A DNA stretch of 19,795 nt from Clostridium sp. CAG:169 (lineage in GTDB: Bacteria > Bacillota > Clostridia > Oscillospirales > Ruminococcaceae): the NCBI GenBank assembly GCA_000435195.1, contig FR880124.1, positions 1 through 19,795 of the forward strand, given 5' to 3'. Shown in pieces: positions 13,086 through 19,795 of this stretch. A model generated the notes under the pieces. That model searched no databases and was not told the origin of the DNA. It saw nothing but the letters and a program-made list of their open reading frames with translations. How positions within the stretch are numbered: the stretch's first letter is position 1; each line of letters opens with the position of its first letter. The translations under genes and the position numbers were made by a program.

Positions 13086-13445
13086 ATGGTGAAAAAGCTT
13101 GATAGCAACGCAGCTAGACTCAAAAGACACAAAAGAGTCAGAGCTAAGATCAGTGGCACACCTGAGCGTCCACGCCTCAACGTATTCCGCTCCGCAAAAC
13201 ATATCTATGCCCAGATTATTGACGACGTTACCGGAACCACTCTGGTAAGCGCATCTTCAATGGATAAAGGTTTTGAAGGTTTTGGCGGTAACAAGGAAGC
13301 AGCTGGCAAAGTTGGCAAAAACATTGCGAGCAAAGCTCTCGAGAAGGGTATTTCCGAGGTCGTATTCGACCGCAGCGGTTACATCTATCATGGTCGTGTA
13401 AAAGAGCTGGCTGAAGCAGCCCGCGAAGGCGGCCTCAAATTCTAA
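13086..13445 (+). CDS. rplR: 50S ribosomal protein L18
   Basis: L18 anchors 5S rRNA in the central protuberance. The 119-residue product has a basic N-terminal tail ('ARLKRHKRVRAKISGTPERP'), then 'NVFRSAKHIYAQIIDDVTG' and the C-terminal 'YHGRVKELAEAAREGGLKF'. AAAGGGAG precedes the ATG. rpsE follows after 15 nt. Confidence 0.97.
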   Translation: MVKKLDSNAARLKRHKRVRAKISGTPERPRLNVFRSAKHIYAQIIDDVTGTTLVSASSMDKGFEGFGGNKEAAGKVGKNIASKALEKGISEVVFDRSGYIYHGRVKELAEAAREGGLKF

Positions 13446-13460
13446 CGAGGAGGGATACTT

Positions 13461-13961
13461 TTGACTCGCATTGACGCTTCTACACTCGAACTGAGTGAAA
13501 AAGTAGTAGCCATCAACCGTGTAGCTAAAACGGTTAAGGGCGGCCGTGTCATGAAGTTTGCAGCGCTGGTAGTTGTTGGCGACGGCAACGGCATCGTTGG
13601 CTTTGGCACTGGCAAGTCCGCAGAGGTACCGGACGCAATCAGAAAAGGTATCGAGGACGCAAAGAAAAACCTGATCAGAGTTTCTCTGAAAGGTACCACT
13701 ATTCCACACGAAATCATCGGCGAGTTCGGCGCAGGCCGCGTTCTGATGAAACCTGCTCCACAGGGTACCGGCGTTATCGCTGGCGGTCCTGTCCGTGCAG
13801 TACTGGAGACCGTTGGCATTAAGGACATCCGTACCAAATGTCTGCGCTCCAACAACCCAACCAACGTAGTAAACGCAACCATCCAGGGTCTGGCTTCCCT
13901 GAGAAGTGCTGAAGAGGTTGCAGCTATCCGCGGTAAAACAGTAAAAGAGATTCTTGGTTAA
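13461..13961 (+). CDS. rpsE: 30S ribosomal protein S5
   Basis: S5 helps form the mRNA entry site and affects decoding accuracy. The 166-residue product has the N-terminal double-stranded-RNA-binding-like domain ('EKVVAINRVAKTVKGGRVMK'), then 'VGDGNGIVGFGTGKSAEVP' and the C-terminal domain with 'APQGTGVIAGGPVRAVLE'. The start is TTG at 13461, 6 nt after AGGAGGG (13448-13454). The first in-frame ATG would remove the conserved N-terminal block, so TTG is well supported. Confidence 0.97.
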   Translation: MTRIDASTLELSEKVVAINRVAKTVKGGRVMKFAALVVVGDGNGIVGFGTGKSAEVPDAIRKGIEDAKKNLIRVSLKGTTIPHEIIGEFGAGRVLMKPAPQGTGVIAGGPVRAVLETVGIKDIRTKCLRSNNPTNVVNATIQGLASLRSAEEVAAIRGKTVKEILG

Positions 13962-13975
13962 GGGAGGAAGCAGCT

Positions 13976-14155
13976 ATGGCAAACCTGAAAATCAAACTGG
14001 TTCGCGGCTTCCAGGGCCGCAAGGACGACCAGATTGCTACCGCTCTTTCCCTTGGACTGAGAAAGATCGGCAACGAGGTTATCCAGCCGGATAATGCAGC
14101 CACCAAAGGCAAAATCAAAAAGATTTCCCACCTCGTAGAGGTAACCGAAGCTTAA
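13976..14155 (+). CDS. rpmD: 50S ribosomal protein L30
   Basis: This small gene encodes 59 residues beginning 'MANLKIKLVRG' and containing 'LGLRKIGNEVIQPDN', the standard L30 ferredoxin-like fold signature. GGGAGG precedes the ATG by 9 nt. It sits in its canonical place between S5 and L15. L30 is a peripheral 50S protein and is missing in some bacteria; here it is intact. Confidence 0.97.
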   Translation: MANLKIKLVRGFQGRKDDQIATALSLGLRKIGNEVIQPDNAATKGKIKKISHLVEVTEA

Positions 14156-14176
14156 CAAGAGGAGGTGCAGCGAACA

Positions 14177-14617
14177 ATGAAATTGCACGAACTTTCCCCG
14201 GCTCCCGGCTCTACAAAAAAAGCTTACCGTGTAGGCAGAGGTGCGGGTTCCGGTAATGGTAAAACAGCAGGTAAAGGACACAAGGGCCAGAAGGCTCGTT
14301 CCGGCGGCGGCGTAAGACCAGGCTTTGAAGGTGGTCAGATGCCTCTGCAGAGACGTATTCCTAAGAGAGGCTTCAACAACATCTTCGCAAAACAGTTTGC
14401 TATCGTAAACGTAAGCGATTTGGAAAAATTTGACAACGACACCGTTGTTACCGAAGAACTTCTCGTCCAGACCGGCCTGGTTAAAAAAGCACTTGACGGT
14501 GTTAAAGTATTGGGCAACGGCGAACTGAGCAAAAAGCTCACCGTGAATGTTACAGCATTCTCCGCTTCTGCCAAAGAAAAGATTGAAAAGGCAGGCGGAA
14601 AGGCCGAGGTGATCTAG
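14177..14617 (+). CDS. rplO: 50S ribosomal protein L15
   Basis: L15 is a late assembly protein threading into 23S rRNA. The product is 146 residues from ATG 14177. The N-terminal extension is glycine-rich and basic: 'RVGRGAGSGNGKTAGKGHKG' followed by 'ARSGGGVRPGFEGGQMPL'. A GTG at 14165, in frame, lies right against the Shine-Dalgarno AGAGGAGG (14157-14164) and is not a credible start. The stop is one base before the secY ATG, giving tight coupling. Confidence 0.97.
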   Translation: MKLHELSPAPGSTKKAYRVGRGAGSGNGKTAGKGHKGQKARSGGGVRPGFEGGQMPLQRRIPKRGFNNIFAKQFAIVNVSDLEKFDNDTVVTEELLVQTGLVKKALDGVKVLGNGELSKKLTVNVTAFSASAKEKIEKAGGKAEVI

Positions 14618-14618
14618 G

Positions 14619-15938
14619 ATGTTTGAAACCCTCAAAAATGCCTGGAAATTGCCTGACCTGAAAAGAAGGATCTGCTTCACTTTGATGATTATCGTCATCT
14701 TCCGTTTTGGAGCGGCACTTCCGGTTCCGTTCCTGGACGCTTCGGTGATGCAGGGCTTTGGCGATGGAAACCTGTTGGGATTTTTGAATATGCTGACCGG
14801 CGGTGCGTTCCAGAACGCAACCCTGTTCGCACTTTCGATTTCCCCATACATCACCGCCAGCATTGTTGTACAGCTGTTGGCTGTTGCAATTCCGGCTCTG
14901 GAACAGATGGCCAAAGAAGGCGCTGAGGGCCGAAAGAGACTGAACAAGATCTCCCGATATGTCACCATTGGTCTGTCTTTGATCCAGTCCTTTGGTTACT
15001 ATCAGTTGCTCAACCGCCGCGGTGCGGTTGTAGACGGCGGAAATGCTTTTGGCAACTTCCTGCTGGCTACCACCATCATTCTGATGTTCACCGCAGGTTC
15101 TATGATCTGTGTGTGGTTGGGCGAACAGATCGATGAAAAGGGCATCGGCAACGGTATCTCGATGATCCTGTTTGCTGGTATCGTTTCCAGAGGTCCATCT
15201 GTTGTACTGACCATGTGGCAGTATCTGGTACTGGGTTACCAGGGCCTCAAGGCAGGCAGCACCGGAACCGGTCTGAGATATATGATCGGTATCCCGGTAC
15301 TTGTAGTTATCTTTGTGATTATGGTCGGCTTCATCGTTCTGATGACAAAAGCAGAGCGCAGAATCCCGATTCAGTATGCAAAACGTGTTGTTGGTCGCAA
15401 GATGTACGGTGGACAGTCCAGCTACATTCCGGTCAACGTAAACATGTCCGGCGTTATGCCAATCATCTTTGCAAGCTCCCTGATGGCAATTCCAGGAACC
15501 ATCGCTGCTTTCGTTGAACCGAAAGAGGGTTCCTTCTGGGCGAAGTTTGTACAGATTTTTAACTACAACAGTGGTTTTTACGCATTTTTGTATTTCATCC
15601 TGATCATTGCCTTTGCTTATTTCTATGTTGCTATCCAGTACAATCCTGTCGAGATGGCAAACAACCTTAGAAAGAACAACGGCGCAATTCCAGGTATTCG
15701 TCCTGGAAAACCAACTTCAGACTTTATCGCAAGAATCATCTCCAAGGTCACACTGATCGGCGCGATGTTCTGTGCGGTAGTCGCAATCCTTCCAATCGGT
15801 ATCGCAGCCCTCACCGGCATTCAAGGCGTATCGCTGGGAGGTACCACCATCATCATTATCGTCGGTGTTGCACTGGATACAGTAAAACAGCTGGAATCTG
15901 AAATGATGATGCGTCACTATAAAGGTTTCCTGGAATAA
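14619..15938 (+). CDS. secY: Preprotein translocase channel subunit SecY
   Basis: SecY is the ten-helix channel of the Sec translocase, acting with SecE and SecG at the cell membrane. The 439-residue product has the normal length and the family blocks 'RFGAALPVPFLDASVMQGF', 'ISPYITASIVVQLL', 'GIGNGISMILFAGIVSRGP' and the cytosolic loop 'RRIPIQYAKRVVGRKMYGGQ'. The start follows the rplO stop by one base, with a weak AGG site inside rplO, so it depends on coupling. This keeps the level of a membrane protein tied to the ribosomal operon. Confidence 0.98.
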   Translation: MFETLKNAWKLPDLKRRICFTLMIIVIFRFGAALPVPFLDASVMQGFGDGNLLGFLNMLTGGAFQNATLFALSISPYITASIVVQLLAVAIPALEQMAKEGAEGRKRLNKISRYVTIGLSLIQSFGYYQLLNRRGAVVDGGNAFGNFLLATTIILMFTAGSMICVWLGEQIDEKGIGNGISMILFAGIVSRGPSVVLTMWQYLVLGYQGLKAGSTGTGLRYMIGIPVLVVIFVIMVGFIVLMTKAERRIPIQYAKRVVGRKMYGGQSSYIPVNVNMSGVMPIIFASSLMAIPGTIAAFVEPKEGSFWAKFVQIFNYNSGFYAFLYFILIIAFAYFYVAIQYNPVEMANNLRKNNGAIPGIRPGKPTSDFIARIISKVTLIGAMFCAVVAILPIGIAALTGIQGVSLGGTTIIIIVGVALDTVKQLESEMMMRHYKGFLE

Positions 15939-15966
15939 TCAATTTCCAGAAAGGGGATCTGTTATT

Positions 15967-16617
15967 ATGAACATCATACTTCTCGGAGCGCCCGGAGCCG
16001 GAAAAGGTACTCAGGCGGAAAAAATCTGTGAGTATTGTCATATTCCTCAGATCAGTACCGGCAATATCATCCGCGCAGCAATGAAAAACGGAACAGAGGC
16101 TGGTAAAAAGGCACAAGAATTCGTTCATGCAGGAAAACTGGTGCCAGATGCAGTAGTGATCGAAATGGTGAACGAACGTCTGAAACAGGATGATTGCAAA
16201 AACGGTTTTATCCTCGACGGCTTTCCACGCACCGTGCCACAGGCACAGGCGCTCAAGGATATGGGTGTCGAGATCGATCATGTCATCGACATTGAGGTAG
16301 CTGACGAAGTCATCATGCAGCGTCTGACCGGACGCAGAGTGTGCGGCGATTGCGGCGCAACCTATCACATGGTCTACAACCCACCAAAGGCTGAAGGCGT
16401 TTGTGACAAGTGCGGTCATGAGCTGATCATCCGCAAGGATGACCACCCGGATACGGTCAAAGACAGACTGCAGGTTTACCACGAACAGACCGAACCGCTC
16501 AAGGATTTTTATGAACAGCTCGGACTTCTGTACATGATCGAGGGCACCAATCCGGTTGAGCAGGTGACCAAAGATACACTCAATGCGTTGGGAGTCAAGT
16601 CTGCTTTGGAGGGTTAA
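15967..16617 (+). CDS. adk: Adenylate kinase, zinc-binding long form
   Basis: The enzyme interconverts ATP plus AMP and two ADP in the cytoplasm. The 216-residue product has the P-loop 'GAPGAGKGT' (7-15), the NMP-binding region, 'FILDGFPRT' (81-89) and a long LID. The LID carries four cysteines, C126-x2-C129 and C146-x2-C149, which bind zinc in Gram-positive enzymes. AAAGGGG lies before the ATG. The position between secY and map is standard in Firmicutes. Confidence 0.98.
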   Translation: MNIILLGAPGAGKGTQAEKICEYCHIPQISTGNIIRAAMKNGTEAGKKAQEFVHAGKLVPDAVVIEMVNERLKQDDCKNGFILDGFPRTVPQAQALKDMGVEIDHVIDIEVADEVIMQRLTGRRVCGDCGATYHMVYNPPKAEGVCDKCGHELIIRKDDHPDTVKDRLQVYHEQTEPLKDFYEQLGLLYMIEGTNPVEQVTKDTLNALGVKSALEG

Positions 16618-16622
16618 ACCCA

Positions 16623-17366
16623 ATGGTTGTACTCAAAACAAGCAAAGAATTATCCGATATGAAACTTTCCTGCAAGATCAGCGCTCAGGCACTGAGGCTT
16701 GCGGGCGAGTTGATTAGACCAGGCGTGTCCACAGCGTATGTGGATAAAATGCTCCATGAGTTCATTCTTTCTCAGGGAGCAAGACCGACCTTCCTGGGCT
16801 ATGGCGGTTTTCCGGCAAGTGCCTGCATCTCCATCAACAACGAGGTGATCCACGGAATCCCTTCCGAAGAACGGATCATCCAGGACGGAGATATTGTCAG
16901 CGTCGATGTGGGCGCTGCCATCAACGGCTACACCGGTGACAATGCGGCAACCTTTGCCGCAGGCCGCATCTCGGGGGAAGCGCAGAAGATCATGGACGTC
17001 ACAAAGGAATGCCTTTGCAGGGCGATCCAGGCGGCGCAGCCTGGCAACAGGCTGGGCGACATCGGGCACGCGGTGCAGTCCTGCGCCGAAAGCTACGGCT
17101 TTGCGGTGGTCAGAGACTATGTGGGACATGGCGTCGGCAGGAAACTGCACGAAGACCCAGCAATCCCTAATTACGGCACCCAGGGACATGGCCTCAAGCT
17201 GCTGCCGGGGATGACATTGGCAATCGAGCCGATGATCAACATAAAGGGCAGCGCAGTGGTGGTCAGACCCGACGGCACGGTGCTTACCAAAAGCGGAAGC
17301 CTTTCGGCTCATTTTGAACACACCGTCGCCATCACAGCCTCTGGACCGGTCATTTTGACACGGTAG
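16623..17366 (+). CDS. map: Methionine aminopeptidase, type I
   Basis: It removes the initiator methionine from new proteins. The 247-residue product has the pita-bread fold with all ligands of the two-metal site: D95, D106, H169, E202 and E232. The substrate histidines are H77 ('NNEVIHGIP') and H176. The ATG lies 5 nt after adk; GGAGGG (16608-16613) inside the end of adk is the likely site. It lacks the N-terminal zinc-finger linker seen in some clostridial paralogues. Codon use is richer in GC-ending codons than in the ribosomal genes around it. Confidence 0.97.
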   Translation: MVVLKTSKELSDMKLSCKISAQALRLAGELIRPGVSTAYVDKMLHEFILSQGARPTFLGYGGFPASACISINNEVIHGIPSEERIIQDGDIVSVDVGAAINGYTGDNAATFAAGRISGEAQKIMDVTKECLCRAIQAAQPGNRLGDIGHAVQSCAESYGFAVVRDYVGHGVGRKLHEDPAIPNYGTQGHGLKLLPGMTLAIEPMINIKGSAVVVRPDGTVLTKSGSLSAHFEHTVAITASGPVILTR

Positions 17367-17385
17367 ACAAAACAGGAGGGCAGTG

Positions 17386-17631
17386 ATGATCAGACCAGGC
17401 TCCATCGTCAGACCGACGGCGGGACAGGACCAGGACCGGTATTTTGTAGTGCAAAGCGTCGAAGGATGCTGGGTGCAGCTCTCGGACGGAAGAAAGCGCA
17501 AACTGGAACATCCCAAGAGAAAAAAGCTGTGCCACATACAAGAGACCGGAGCGGTTTTGGAAGCTGCGGTGACGACCAATAAACAGCTCAGAAAAGCACT
17601 GAACAGTCTGGGTTTTGTCCGCACTCGATAA
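17386..17631 (+). CDS. Small KOW-domain RNA-binding protein (L14e-like)
   Basis: The product is 81 residues: an N-terminal KOW/SH3-like barrel ('RPGSIVRPTAGQDQDRYFVV', then 'VQLSDGRKRKLEHPKRKKL') and a basic C-terminal helix. It resembles the eukaryotic/archaeal L14e/L27e KOW fold. It is found in this map-infA position in many Clostridia and Bacilli, with no proven function. ATG 17386 is preferred over GTG 17383 because AGGAGGG (17373-17379) has 6 nt spacing to the ATG and only 3 nt to the GTG. A ribosome or rRNA role is inferred from context and basic charge. Confidence 0.85.
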   Translation: MIRPGSIVRPTAGQDQDRYFVVQSVEGCWVQLSDGRKRKLEHPKRKKLCHIQETGAVLEAAVTTNKQLRKALNSLGFVRTR

Positions 17632-17668
17632 GGGGCGGTCAAGCCAACGCCAAAAGGAGGTTTTTTAC

Positions 17669-17887
17669 TTGTCCAAGGAAGACGTAATCGAAATTGAAGG
17701 CAAGGTATTGGAAGCTTTGCCAAACGCTCAATTCAAAGTTGAGCTGCCAAATGGCCATGTGATTTTAGCACACATCTCCGGCAAGCTGAGAATGAACTTT
17801 ATCAGAATCCTTCCCGGGGACAAGGTGACTGTGGAGATGTCTCCATACGACCTGCAGAAGGGCAGAATCACCTGGCGTTCCAAATAA
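17669..17887 (+). CDS. infA: Translation initiation factor IF-1
   Basis: IF-1 is an OB-fold protein that binds the 30S A site with IF-2 and IF-3. The product is 72 residues, the standard length, from TTG 17669: 'SKEDVIEIEGKVLEALPNAQ', then 'HVILAHISGKLRMNFIRILP' and 'SPYDLQKGRITWRSK'. AAAAGGAGG (about 17652-17660) is 8 nt before the TTG. A longer in-frame reading reaching into the upstream gene lacks family similarity and is rejected. Confidence 0.97.
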   Translation: MSKEDVIEIEGKVLEALPNAQFKVELPNGHVILAHISGKLRMNFIRILPGDKVTVEMSPYDLQKGRITWRSK

Positions 17888-17952
17888 ATCCAAGTAAAAG
17901 GGTAAAGAAGCTTTTTGAAAAAGAAGGCTTCATGACAAGGAGGTAGTTTCAA

Positions 17953-18066
17953 ATGAAAGTAAGACCTTCCGTTAAACCCATGTGCGAAAAATGCAAAATC
18001 ATCAAACGCAAAGGACGCATTATGGTAATTTGCAGCAACCCGAAGCACAAACAGCGTCAGGGCTAA
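17953..18066 (+). CDS. rpmJ: 50S ribosomal protein L36, zinc type
   Basis: This tiny gene encodes 37 residues, 'MKVRPSVKPMCEKCKIIKRK' and a basic tail, with the zinc ligands C11, C14, C27 and H32. AAGGAGG lies 8 nt upstream of the ATG. It follows infA after 65 nt that include a T5/A5 hairpin but no terminator. It marks the start of the alpha-operon segment, as in B. subtilis. Confidence 0.97.
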   Translation: MKVRPSVKPMCEKCKIIKRKGRIMVICSNPKHKQRQG

Positions 18067-18126
18067 TCGAAAACCGATAGCTCTTTGGGATATGCAAGAC
18101 CTATATAATGGAGGTGCAACAAAAGT

Positions 18127-18495
18127 ATGGCTCGTATAGCTGGTGTAGACCTGCCTCGCGAGAAGCGGATCGAAATTGGACTGACCTATATCTACGGTAT
18201 TGGAAGAAAGTCCGCAAACGACATCCTGGCAGCCACAGGTGTTAATCCTGATGTCAGAGTAAAAGACATGGATGAGGATGACGTTACAAAGCTGAGAGAT
18301 TACATTGATAAGAATTTTGTTGTTGAGGGTGACCTTCGTCGTGACGTTGCACTCGACATCAAAAGACTGATTGAAATTGGATGCTACAGAGGCGTTCGTC
18401 ATAGAAAGGGTCTGCCTGTAAGAGGACAGAGAACCAAGACCAATGCCCGCACAAGAAAAGGTCCAAAGAAAACAATCGCTAACAAGAAGAAGTAA
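18127..18495 (+). CDS. rpsM: 30S ribosomal protein S13
   Basis: S13 is on the 30S head and forms the B1a/B1b bridges, contacting P-site tRNA through its tail. The 122-residue product has 'RIAGVDLPREKRIEIGLTYI', 'YGIGRKSANDILAATGVNPD' and the basic tail 'RGQRTKTNARTRKGPKKT'. GGAGG (18110-18114) lies 12 nt before the ATG. The 60-nt gap before it shows no S4-type pseudoknot that I can see, unlike in E. coli. Confidence 0.97.
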   Translation: MARIAGVDLPREKRIEIGLTYIYGIGRKSANDILAATGVNPDVRVKDMDEDDVTKLRDYIDKNFVVEGDLRRDVALDIKRLIEIGCYRGVRHRKGLPVRGQRTKTNARTRKGPKKTIANKKK

Positions 18496-18513
18496 GGGGA
18501 GGGATATTGAGAA

Positions 18514-18918
18514 ATGGCTAAAGTTAACAACGGTAAGAAAGCCACCACACCAAGACGTCGTGAACGTAAAAATATTGAGCGCGGCGCTGCTCATATCCAG
18601 TCTACCTTTAACAATACCATTGTTACTATTACAGACACTCAGGGCAACGCAATTTCCTGGGCAAGCGCAGGTGGTCTGGGCTTCAGAGGTTCCAGAAAAT
18701 CCACCCCATTCGCAGCTCAGACCGCTGCTGAAACAGCTGCAAAGGCTGCCATGATCCATGGACTGAAATCTGTAGAAGTATTTGTTAAAGGACCGGGCGC
18801 AGGACGTGAAGCTGCTATTCGTGCATTGCAGGCAGCAGGTCTGGAAGTAAACATGATCAAAGATGTTACTCCAATCCCACACAACGGATGCCGTCCACCA
18901 AAGAGAAGAAGAGTGTAA
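18514..18918 (+). CDS. rpsK: 30S ribosomal protein S11
   Basis: S11 lies on the 30S platform near the mRNA exit. The 134-residue product has the conserved 'ERGAAHIQSTFNNTIVTITD', 'GNAISWASAGGLGFRGSRKS' and the C-terminal 'DVTPIPHNGCRPPKRRRV'. GGGGAGGG precedes the ATG by about 10 nt. It lies 18 nt after rpsM and 19 nt before rpsD. Confidence 0.98.
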   Translation: MAKVNNGKKATTPRRRERKNIERGAAHIQSTFNNTIVTITDTQGNAISWASAGGLGFRGSRKSTPFAAQTAAETAAKAAMIHGLKSVEVFVKGPGAGREAAIRALQAAGLEVNMIKDVTPIPHNGCRPPKRRRV

Positions 18919-18937
18919 TTAAGGAGGAACCAAAACT

Positions 18938-19531
18938 ATGGCAAAGAATAGACAGCCAGTTCTCAAGCGTTGCAAAACGCTGGGCCTTTCCCCGGCCGTC
19001 CTTGGTTACTCCAAGGAGACCCGCCGCAATCCAAAGCAGATGCGCCGCAAACAGTCTGAGTACGGTCTGCAGCTGAACGAAAAACAGAAGGTTAAATTCA
19101 TCTACGGTGTTCTGGAAAAACAGTTCCGCGCTTACTATGAGAAAGCTGAACGCAAACAGGGCGTAACCGGCGAAATCCTTCTGCAGGAGCTGGAGCGTCG
19201 TCTGGACAACGTTGCTTACCGCATGGGCTTTGCTAACACCCGTCGTGAAGCTCGCCAGCTGGTAGGTCACGGACACTTCACCGTAAATGGCCAGCGCGTT
19301 GACGTACCATCTTACCAGGTAAAACCAGGTGATGTGGTTGCAGTATGCGAGAAATCCCGCAACAGCACAAAGTTCAAGACCCTCGTTGAAGAGCTGGGCA
19401 AAAACCCAACTCCAAAGTGGATCGAAAAAGAAGCAGGCTCCTTTGAAGCTAAAATTGCTGCAATGCCAGCCCGTGACGACATCGACTACGAGGTAAATGA
19501 GCAACTGATCGTTGAGTTGTACTCCAAGTAA
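18938..19531 (+). CDS. rpsD: 30S ribosomal protein S4, cysteine-free type
   Basis: S4 starts 30S assembly at the five-way junction of 16S rRNA and is a known autogenous repressor in E. coli and B. subtilis. The 197-residue product has an N-terminal domain without the zinc CxxC cluster; only one Cys is there (residue 12). The S4 RNA-binding fold covers about residues 90-150 ('RLDNVAYRMGFANTRREARQ', then 'VNGQRVDVPSYQVKPGDVV'). AAGGAGG lies before the ATG. The downstream 144-nt gap contains the candidate pseudoknot. Confidence 0.97.
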   Translation: MAKNRQPVLKRCKTLGLSPAVLGYSKETRRNPKQMRRKQSEYGLQLNEKQKVKFIYGVLEKQFRAYYEKAERKQGVTGEILLQELERRLDNVAYRMGFANTRREARQLVGHGHFTVNGQRVDVPSYQVKPGDVVAVCEKSRNSTKFKTLVEELGKNPTPKWIEKEAGSFEAKIAAMPARDDIDYEVNEQLIVELYSK

Positions 19532-19544
19532 TAAGACGGGTATG

Positions 19545-19588
19545 CTTTCCAGATGGCAGAGCGCTTTTTGGAAAGGTACCGCCGCTCT
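19545..19588 (+). promoter_or_regulatory. Candidate H-type RNA pseudoknot between rpsD and rpoA
   Basis: Two perfect helices interlock. Stem 1 is CTTTCCA (19545-19551) with TGGAAAG (19569-19575), 7 bp. Stem 2 is AGAGCG (19558-19563) with CGCTCT (19583-19588), 6 bp. The 5' arm of stem 2 lies in the loop of stem 1, and the 3' arm lies after it. The linkers are 6, 5 and 7 nt, which suits an H-type pseudoknot. S4 represses the E. coli alpha operon by binding a pseudoknot, but there it precedes rpsM. Here the position suggests control of rpoA and the genes after it. No T tract follows, so it is not a terminator. Confidence 0.45.
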
Positions 19589-19636
19589 TATTGAGTTGGT
19601 GGACACAAGGAAATCAGCATGGGAACGCGAAAATAA

Positions 19637-19656
19637 CGGCGGTCAGAAGGCCGCTG
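19637..19656 (+). promoter_or_regulatory. Hairpin just upstream of rpoA
   Basis: CGGCGG (19637-19642) can pair with CCGCTG (19651-19656), 6 bp with one wobble and an 8-nt loop. It lies about 10 nt before the rpoA Shine-Dalgarno sequence and may modulate access to it. It is a modest element seen by eye only. Confidence 0.35.
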
Positions 19657-19675
19657 CCATTTAAGGGGGGTTAAA

Positions 19676-19795
19676 ATGGTAAAGATAATCGAACCAAAGA
19701 TTGAGACCGCAGAACTTAAATCTGATGGAACATACGGCAGATTTGTTGTAGAACCGCTTGACAGAGGTTTTGGTACAACATTAGGCAACAGCCTC
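19676..19795 (+). CDS. rpoA: RNA polymerase alpha subunit (N-terminal fragment, cut by window end)
   Basis: Forty residues are visible, beginning 'MVKIIEPKIETAELKSDGTY' and reaching 'EPLDRGFGTTLGNSL'. The latter is the invariant N-terminal-domain block that continues into the dimerisation and beta-binding region. AAGGGGGG lies 7-8 nt before the ATG. It is the expected gene after rpsD; rplQ probably follows outside the window. The alpha C-terminal domain would contact UP elements such as the one proposed at the rpsJ promoter. Confidence 0.96.
   Translation, partial: MVKIIEPKIETAELKSDGTYGRFVVEPLDRGFGTTLGNSL

Noticed and set aside
14165..14176. GTG start for rplO, adding four residues
   Set aside because: The GTG directly abuts the Shine-Dalgarno; ATG 14177 gives the family N-terminus.
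17615..17668. Longer IF-1 with an 18-residue N-terminal extension
   Set aside because: The extension overlaps the upstream gene and has no IF-1 similarity. TTG 17669 with a strong binding site gives the standard 72 residues.
18104..18109. Perfect TATAAT upstream of rpsM, suggesting an internal promoter
   Set aside because: No acceptable -35 lies at 16-18 nt, and a start near 18116 would remove the GGAGG ribosome binding site (18110-18114) from the transcript.
1..19795. Search for a mobile element, CRISPR array, toxin-antitoxin or defence system
   Set aside because: No direct-repeat arrays, transposase or nuclease motifs, or tRNA-like genes were found. The window is conserved core genome plus ordinary accessory genes.

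Overview
The window is a low-GC-Gram-positive (Firmicutes, class Clostridia) chromosomal segment. Its right three quarters are the universally conserved S10-spc-alpha ribosomal protein cluster; its left quarter is a small set of ordinary accessory genes. The organism call rests on several features: near-perfect AGGAGG ribosome binding sites before almost every gene, zinc-type S14 and L36, a four-cysteine adenylate kinase, and a small KOW-domain protein between map and infA. A PadR/DUF1700/DUF4097 module and intermediate base composition also fit. An Oscillospirales-like gut Clostridium is my best guess, but the family level is inference. All recognised genes are on the + strand.

Left region (1-4840). 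The genes are a zinc-ribbon membrane protein, a HutD/Ves-family protein with its own promoter and terminator, and a PadR-type regulator driven by a perfect-consensus promoter. The regulator is translationally coupled to a DUF1700 membrane protein and followed by a DUF4097 protein that ends at a strong terminator. Last comes a lipoprotein of unknown function with its own promoter and terminator. PadR, DUF1700 and DUF4097 look like one envelope-linked regulatory operon.

Leader region (4840-5352). A promoter at about 4949-4977 feeds a leader of about 370 nt before rpsJ. The leader contains several hairpins and an intrinsic-terminator-like hairpin with a T6 tract (5139-5176), plus a possible competing helix. 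It therefore looks like a transcription attenuator for the whole ribosomal operon.

Ribosomal cluster (5353-19795). The order is rpsJ, rplC, rplD, rplW, rplB, rpsS, rplV, rpsC, rplP, rpmC, rpsQ, rplN, rplX, rplE, rpsN(Z), rpsH, rplF, rplR, rpsE, rpmD, rplO, secY, adk, map, a KOW protein gene, infA, rpmJ, rpsM, rpsK, rpsD and rpoA (cut by the window end). Most gaps are under 30 nt or are 1-nt overlaps, and I see no intrinsic terminator between rpsJ and rpoA. Together the genes supply both ribosomal subunits, the protein translocation channel, adenylate balance, N-terminal methionine removal, translation initiation and the RNA polymerase alpha subunit.

The gene content is conventional. The parts worth a second look are the RNA-level ones. 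They are the attenuator-like rpsJ leader, the 138-nt rpsJ-rplC gap with alternative hairpins and an orphan Shine-Dalgarno sequence, and the rpsD-rpoA gap, where two helices interlock in classic H-type pseudoknot order. I found no mobile element, CRISPR array, tRNA, rRNA or defence system.
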